Source of the DNA: Euperipatoides rowelli
Taxonomy: Eukaryota; Onychophora; Udeonychophora; Euonychophora; Peripatopsidae
Length of the DNA: 10,458 nucleotides
Reading direction: 5' to 3' (one strand)
Assembly (NCBI GenBank): GCA_003024985.2
Contig: PXIH01S0044211.1
Below are positions 7,861 to 10,458 of this stretch, in pieces; within the stretch, counting starts at the first letter, position 1, and every line of letters starts with the position of its first letter. Under the pieces are notes generated by a model. The model ran no database searches and had not been told where the DNA came from. It was given only the letters and a program-made list of their open reading frames with translations. A program made the position numbers and the translations under genes.

Positions 7861-7912
7861 TATGACTTGTGATGTCGTCGTGGAAATTACCGAATATCCT
7901 AATGAGATAAGA

Positions 7913-7949
7913 CACCATCTTTGGGAATGTTTGGAAATCCAAGATGGTG
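7913..7949. other. Inverted repeat
   Basis: CACCATCTTTGG (7913-7924) pairs with CCAAGATGGTG (7939-7949) over 11 base pairs with one bulged T, around a 14-base loop. The motif is richer in G+C than its surroundings. It may mark the edge or core of an unidentified element. Confidence 0.6.
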
Positions 7950-8130
7950 GCCAAAGATATTTTTACATTTTTTGATGGAAATTTGTTCAGCTATGAATTC
8001 TGGGTATTATGAGTGAGATATGACATCACTGAGATGAAAAGAATGATGCACCATTTACTTAGATTTTTTTTTTCAATTTTTTAAGAGCTATATTTGCTGG
8101 AGTGTAATGCCTATATGTGATATCATACAG

Positions 8131-8160
8131 TGCCGATTTGTCCAGGTTGGATGGTCGGCA
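8131..8160 (+). other. Imperfect hairpin
   Basis: TGCCGATTTGTCCA (8131-8144) pairs with TGGATGGTCGGCA (8148-8160) around a GGT loop. There are ten Watson-Crick pairs and two G-T pairs, with one mismatch and a bulge in the middle. It lies at the left edge of the block that interrupts the tandem array. Confidence 0.6.
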
Positions 8161-8412
8161 ATTACCCAGGGGTCAGAGAACCCTTTGGAATTTTTTTTAT
8201 GTAGGTAATTAACTAAAAATAAAAGCTATCATGAAAGCAGGACCCTCCATTTGGGGTTGAGGGTCTGTAGTCCCGGAGCCCATTAGGGCCCTGTGTTTTA
8301 ACAAACTCCATAAAAAACTACAATGTTATGACCAGAATGCTAGGATCCGGGTAACCTGTAGGTTCGGTAATGTCAACCAGGGAACTATAAGCCAGTAAAG
8401 TGACCATATAAC

Positions 8413-8500
8413 AAAAAAAAAAGCTTATCAAATCTATCAAAAGGGTCAAAACGTCCAAAAAAAAAAGCTTTTCAAATTTAAAAAAAAAACTTATCAAAAA
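8413..8500 (+). repeat. Three A10 tracts each followed by a CTTATCAAA-type word
   Basis: Runs of exactly ten A lie at 8413-8422, 8457-8466 and 8480-8489. They are followed by GCTTATCAAAT, GCTTTTCAAAT and CTTATCAAAAA. Offsets are 44 and 23 bases. This is a small local A-rich repeat, not a poly(A) tail of one insertion. Confidence 0.8.
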
Positions 8501-8959
8501 TATATAACCCAGACATCCACCAAAATAATTTTCTGGCTACACCTCTGGGGTCTAGGGCCCTTGACCATTATCAGCCAGGGTCCAAAGGGTCACCTGACTG
8601 ACACTGATGTCATAGGACCTTGGTCTTCAAATATATGTTACTAAAATGGATAATATCCTAATGATTTTGAGCTGGATTTGAGCCTTATTAAGGGGCACTG
8701 ATTTATGTGGAAATACTTCACCTATTAGATGTTTTCTAAAATGCCATACCCAGTCACCCTCCAATGATCTTTAGATATAGGATACTAAATATGGATGATG
8801 TCATGTCTGCAATTTTGAACCAGATGTGAGGTCATTAAGGTGCAAATATTTATGCACAAAATACTTAACTTATTTTTCAATTTTAATAGTTTTCTGATTT
8901 TTCTGAAGTGTTAAACCCAGCTATAATGTTATAGGACCTTGATTTCAGGTATCTACTAT

Positions 8960-8991
8960 TAGGTATAGGTGATGCTATACCACTATACCTA
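8960..8991. other. Competing short inverted repeats
   Basis: TAGGTATAG (8960-8968) can pair perfectly with CTATACCTA (8983-8991), or its inner part GGTATAG (8962-8968) with CTATACC (8975-8981). The second copy of the right arm probably arose by local duplication. It lies within one unit of the tandem array. Confidence 0.6.
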
Positions 8992-9119
8992 CCAATTTTG
9001 AACCTGAAGTTAGGCCATTAAGGTGTGCAGATCAATGAACGAAAGACCTAATTTTTTTCAAATTTTCTATTTTTACCTTAAAATGCAATACCCAACTATA
9101 ATGTCATGGACTTTGAAAA

Positions 9120-10440
9120 GTTTTATTTTAAGTATAAAATGTCATATATGCAAATAAGGGGTGCATCATGATCCACTCTGACATCATCTATTTTAATTAA
9201 TACTGTATTATACAGTATATAGAATTTTATGACTTCTAGCATGTCATTTACATTACATCCTGTCCAAAAGTTTCTCATAAAAATTTTAATACCCTCACTT
9301 TCTGTTTTGTCTAGAACTCTAAAACATGCGATGACCTTATAATTCACATCCATTAAAATGAGAAAGACAGATACTTAAATTCTAAAGGTCTAACCTGCAA
9401 CTATTCACTACAGGAAGAGCCACCTCACCTATTATAGGGATACAAGTGTTTCTGTGGCTTTATCTTATGTCTCAACAAAGCAAAGCCCTTTTGAATGCAG
9501 GTCACTGTCTTTCTGGATACGTTAACGTATAGATCTATATGTCATCTCACACATTTCCTAATAGCACTAAATTGGGTATTATGAGTTTAGGATCGTCCAA
9601 TTTAATTTTCATGACTTGAAATTAAAAAGAAGAATAAAATATAAAGTGCTAATGTAGTAGAAATATTTAATGTTAATGTATAACGGTAGACAAAATCATT
9701 ATTCACATGCAAACAAATAAATGGAACATATACTAGCTTTTAATACCTTTAGGCTATTATAATAGCATAAGTTAAAACTCCTCATTAAACCATGCCTTCC
9801 ATGATGCCAAGCTGCCACTAGTCGGATCGATTTTTGGGCAACATAAGTTTTCAAATGAATATTTTATTCTATAGATTAAAGAAACTATAAACTGACCCGT
9901 ACTAAGTCATTCATAGTGGAACCAATCAGTCATTTCAGTATCAGTTTAACCAATCGCTGCATGAAAAGTTGCAAGTGAAACCCAGGAACAAGGGGTGCCT
10001 TTCAAAAGACCTTGCAAGTGGTCTTATCTAATTGGAAGACTATATCAAATCATCTAGTGAGGCAGACAATTTTTCTTCATTCTGCTCTACCGCAAAATTT
10101 AAGGTAAAGTGATCTCAATAAAGATGGGGAGAAAGGACCCAAATCTCCAGCTTATAATATAAGAGAGAGGTGGTCTAGGCTTGTACCAAAATGCAGGCTG
10201 AGAAAAATAAAGAATGTTAAAATCTGGTATGCATGATGCTGTATTATAGACTAACCTTTTGTCTATCAGTAGAATAGTCATCAGAAAGAAGTCTCAAATT
10301 AGTTTGGAAGGGAAGTTTATTGTCCTATTATGCTTTCTTCAAGTTAATGAAATTTTACAACTGCTAATAGACTTTTTTTTAGAAAAACTGTCCAAATTTA
10401 AGGTTAACATACTATCTAATGTTTAAAAAATAGTTAAAAG
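9120..10440. other. Non-coding stretch, no element recognised
   Basis: No coding remnant, RNA gene or known mobile element is recognised. A perfect 8-bp inverted repeat, ATACTGTA/TACAGTAT with a 3-base loop, lies at 9200-9218. A 6-bp inverted repeat (AAGACC/GGTCTT, 10006-10025) encloses the palindrome CTTGCAAG, and TTGCAAGTG occurs at both about 9969 and 10012. Parts of 9370-9560 and 9960-10200 have a more balanced composition than the rest of the window and may be old dispersed repeats or non-coding transcribed sequence; nothing allows a call. Confidence 0.45.
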
Positions 10441-10458
10441 TATGTGTGTGTCTGTGTG
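10441..10458. repeat. TG-type microsatellite, cut by window end
   Basis: The last bases are an alternating TG run with one TC interruption. The window ends inside it, so its full length is unknown. Confidence 0.7.

Larger units (their letters stand above)
8128..8604. other. Segment interrupting the tandem array, possible insertion
   Basis: This ~477-bp block does not follow the unit order of the array around it and is flanked by two similar anchors, TGATATCATA at 8118-8127 and TGATGTCATA at 8605-8614. It contains a hairpin at 8131-8160, a G+C-richer part (8240-8300) with a perfect 7-bp inverted repeat GACCCTC/GAGGGTC (8241-8265), and three A10 repeats (8413-8500). It may be a non-autonomous element inserted in the array, but its ends and class are not clear. 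Confidence 0.4.
7960..9115 (+). repeat. Degenerate ~150-180-bp tandem array, interrupted
   Basis: Successive units share an ordered set of phrases: a TGATGTCATAGG-like anchor, ATTTTGA plus GAGGTCATTAAGG, a T-rich block (TTTTTCAATTTT), and AAATGC.ATACCCA. Anchors start near 8607, 8764, 8926 and 9101 (offsets 157, 162 and 175). ATTTTGA lies at 8664, 8812 and 8995, and the following ATTAAGG at about 8687, 8834 and 9017. An earlier diverged unit at about 7960-8127 carries the T-rich block near 8068 and the anchor TGATATCATA at 8118-8127. The array seems broken between that unit and the one at 8605. No coding content is seen. Confidence 0.65.

Noticed and set aside
8413-8500. Poly(A) tail of a retroposed gene
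   Set aside because: There are three equal A10 tracts with the same following word, which is a local repeat and not one tail, and no upstream coding remnant is seen.
9123-9353. 76-codon open frame on the - strand
   Set aside because: No motif recognised; with about 8 percent stop codons per position, a few open frames of this length are expected by chance in 10 kb.
10099-10281. 60-codon open frame on the - strand with FWYKPRPPLSY
   Set aside because: The phrase looks protein-like but matches nothing I can name, the frame is short, and no neighbouring frame extends it.

Overview
This window looks like animal nuclear DNA. It is strongly A+T-rich by eye, has no operon-like gene packing, no intact open reading frame of useful size, and is full of decayed transposable elements, minisatellites and inverted repeats. 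The retroelement types (RTE/BovB-like LINEs) and a multi-copy protein family that I associate with aquatic animals (molluscs, cnidarians, other invertebrates, some fish) fit a repeat-rich metazoan genome. The species cannot be fixed from the sequence. Single ambiguous bases (1701, 2503, 2778, 2786-2787, 3201, 3694) suggest a consensus of modest quality, so a few frameshifts may be sequencing errors. I see no functional protein-coding gene, tRNA, rRNA or CRISPR array.

Layout. 1-208: possible 3' tail of a retroposed sequence (AATAAA followed by A-rich tract). 209-1600: A+T-rich DNA without genes, with a duplicated segment at 691-853. 1613-1809: 18-bp minisatellite of about 11 units. 1845-2760: decayed RTE/BovB-type LINE (LINE A) endonuclease, joined by an internal deletion to a short piece of the reverse transcriptase. 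2783-4895: an unrelated remnant that interrupts LINE A. From about 3060 it is a broken copy of a multi-copy animal protein whose spaced acidic motifs resemble PIN/FEN-like nucleases. 4905-5359: the C-terminal end and 3' end of LINE A. 5870-6650: a second decayed LINE (LINE B), with reverse transcriptase and C-terminal pieces in three frames. 6808-7064: small foldback or MITE-like element with a strong 26-bp hairpin. 7075-7620: degenerate ~31-bp minisatellite. 7690-7860: three related units rich in ATTTGCAT. 7960-9110: degenerate ~150-180-bp tandem array that seems interrupted at about 8128-8604. 9120-10440: no recognisable element. 10441-10458: start of a TG-type microsatellite.

How it fits together. 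All recognisable coding remnants lie on the + strand and none is likely to make a working protein. The main interest is in the nesting order, the nuclease-like gene remnant inside LINE A, and the foldback and tandem structures of the right half.
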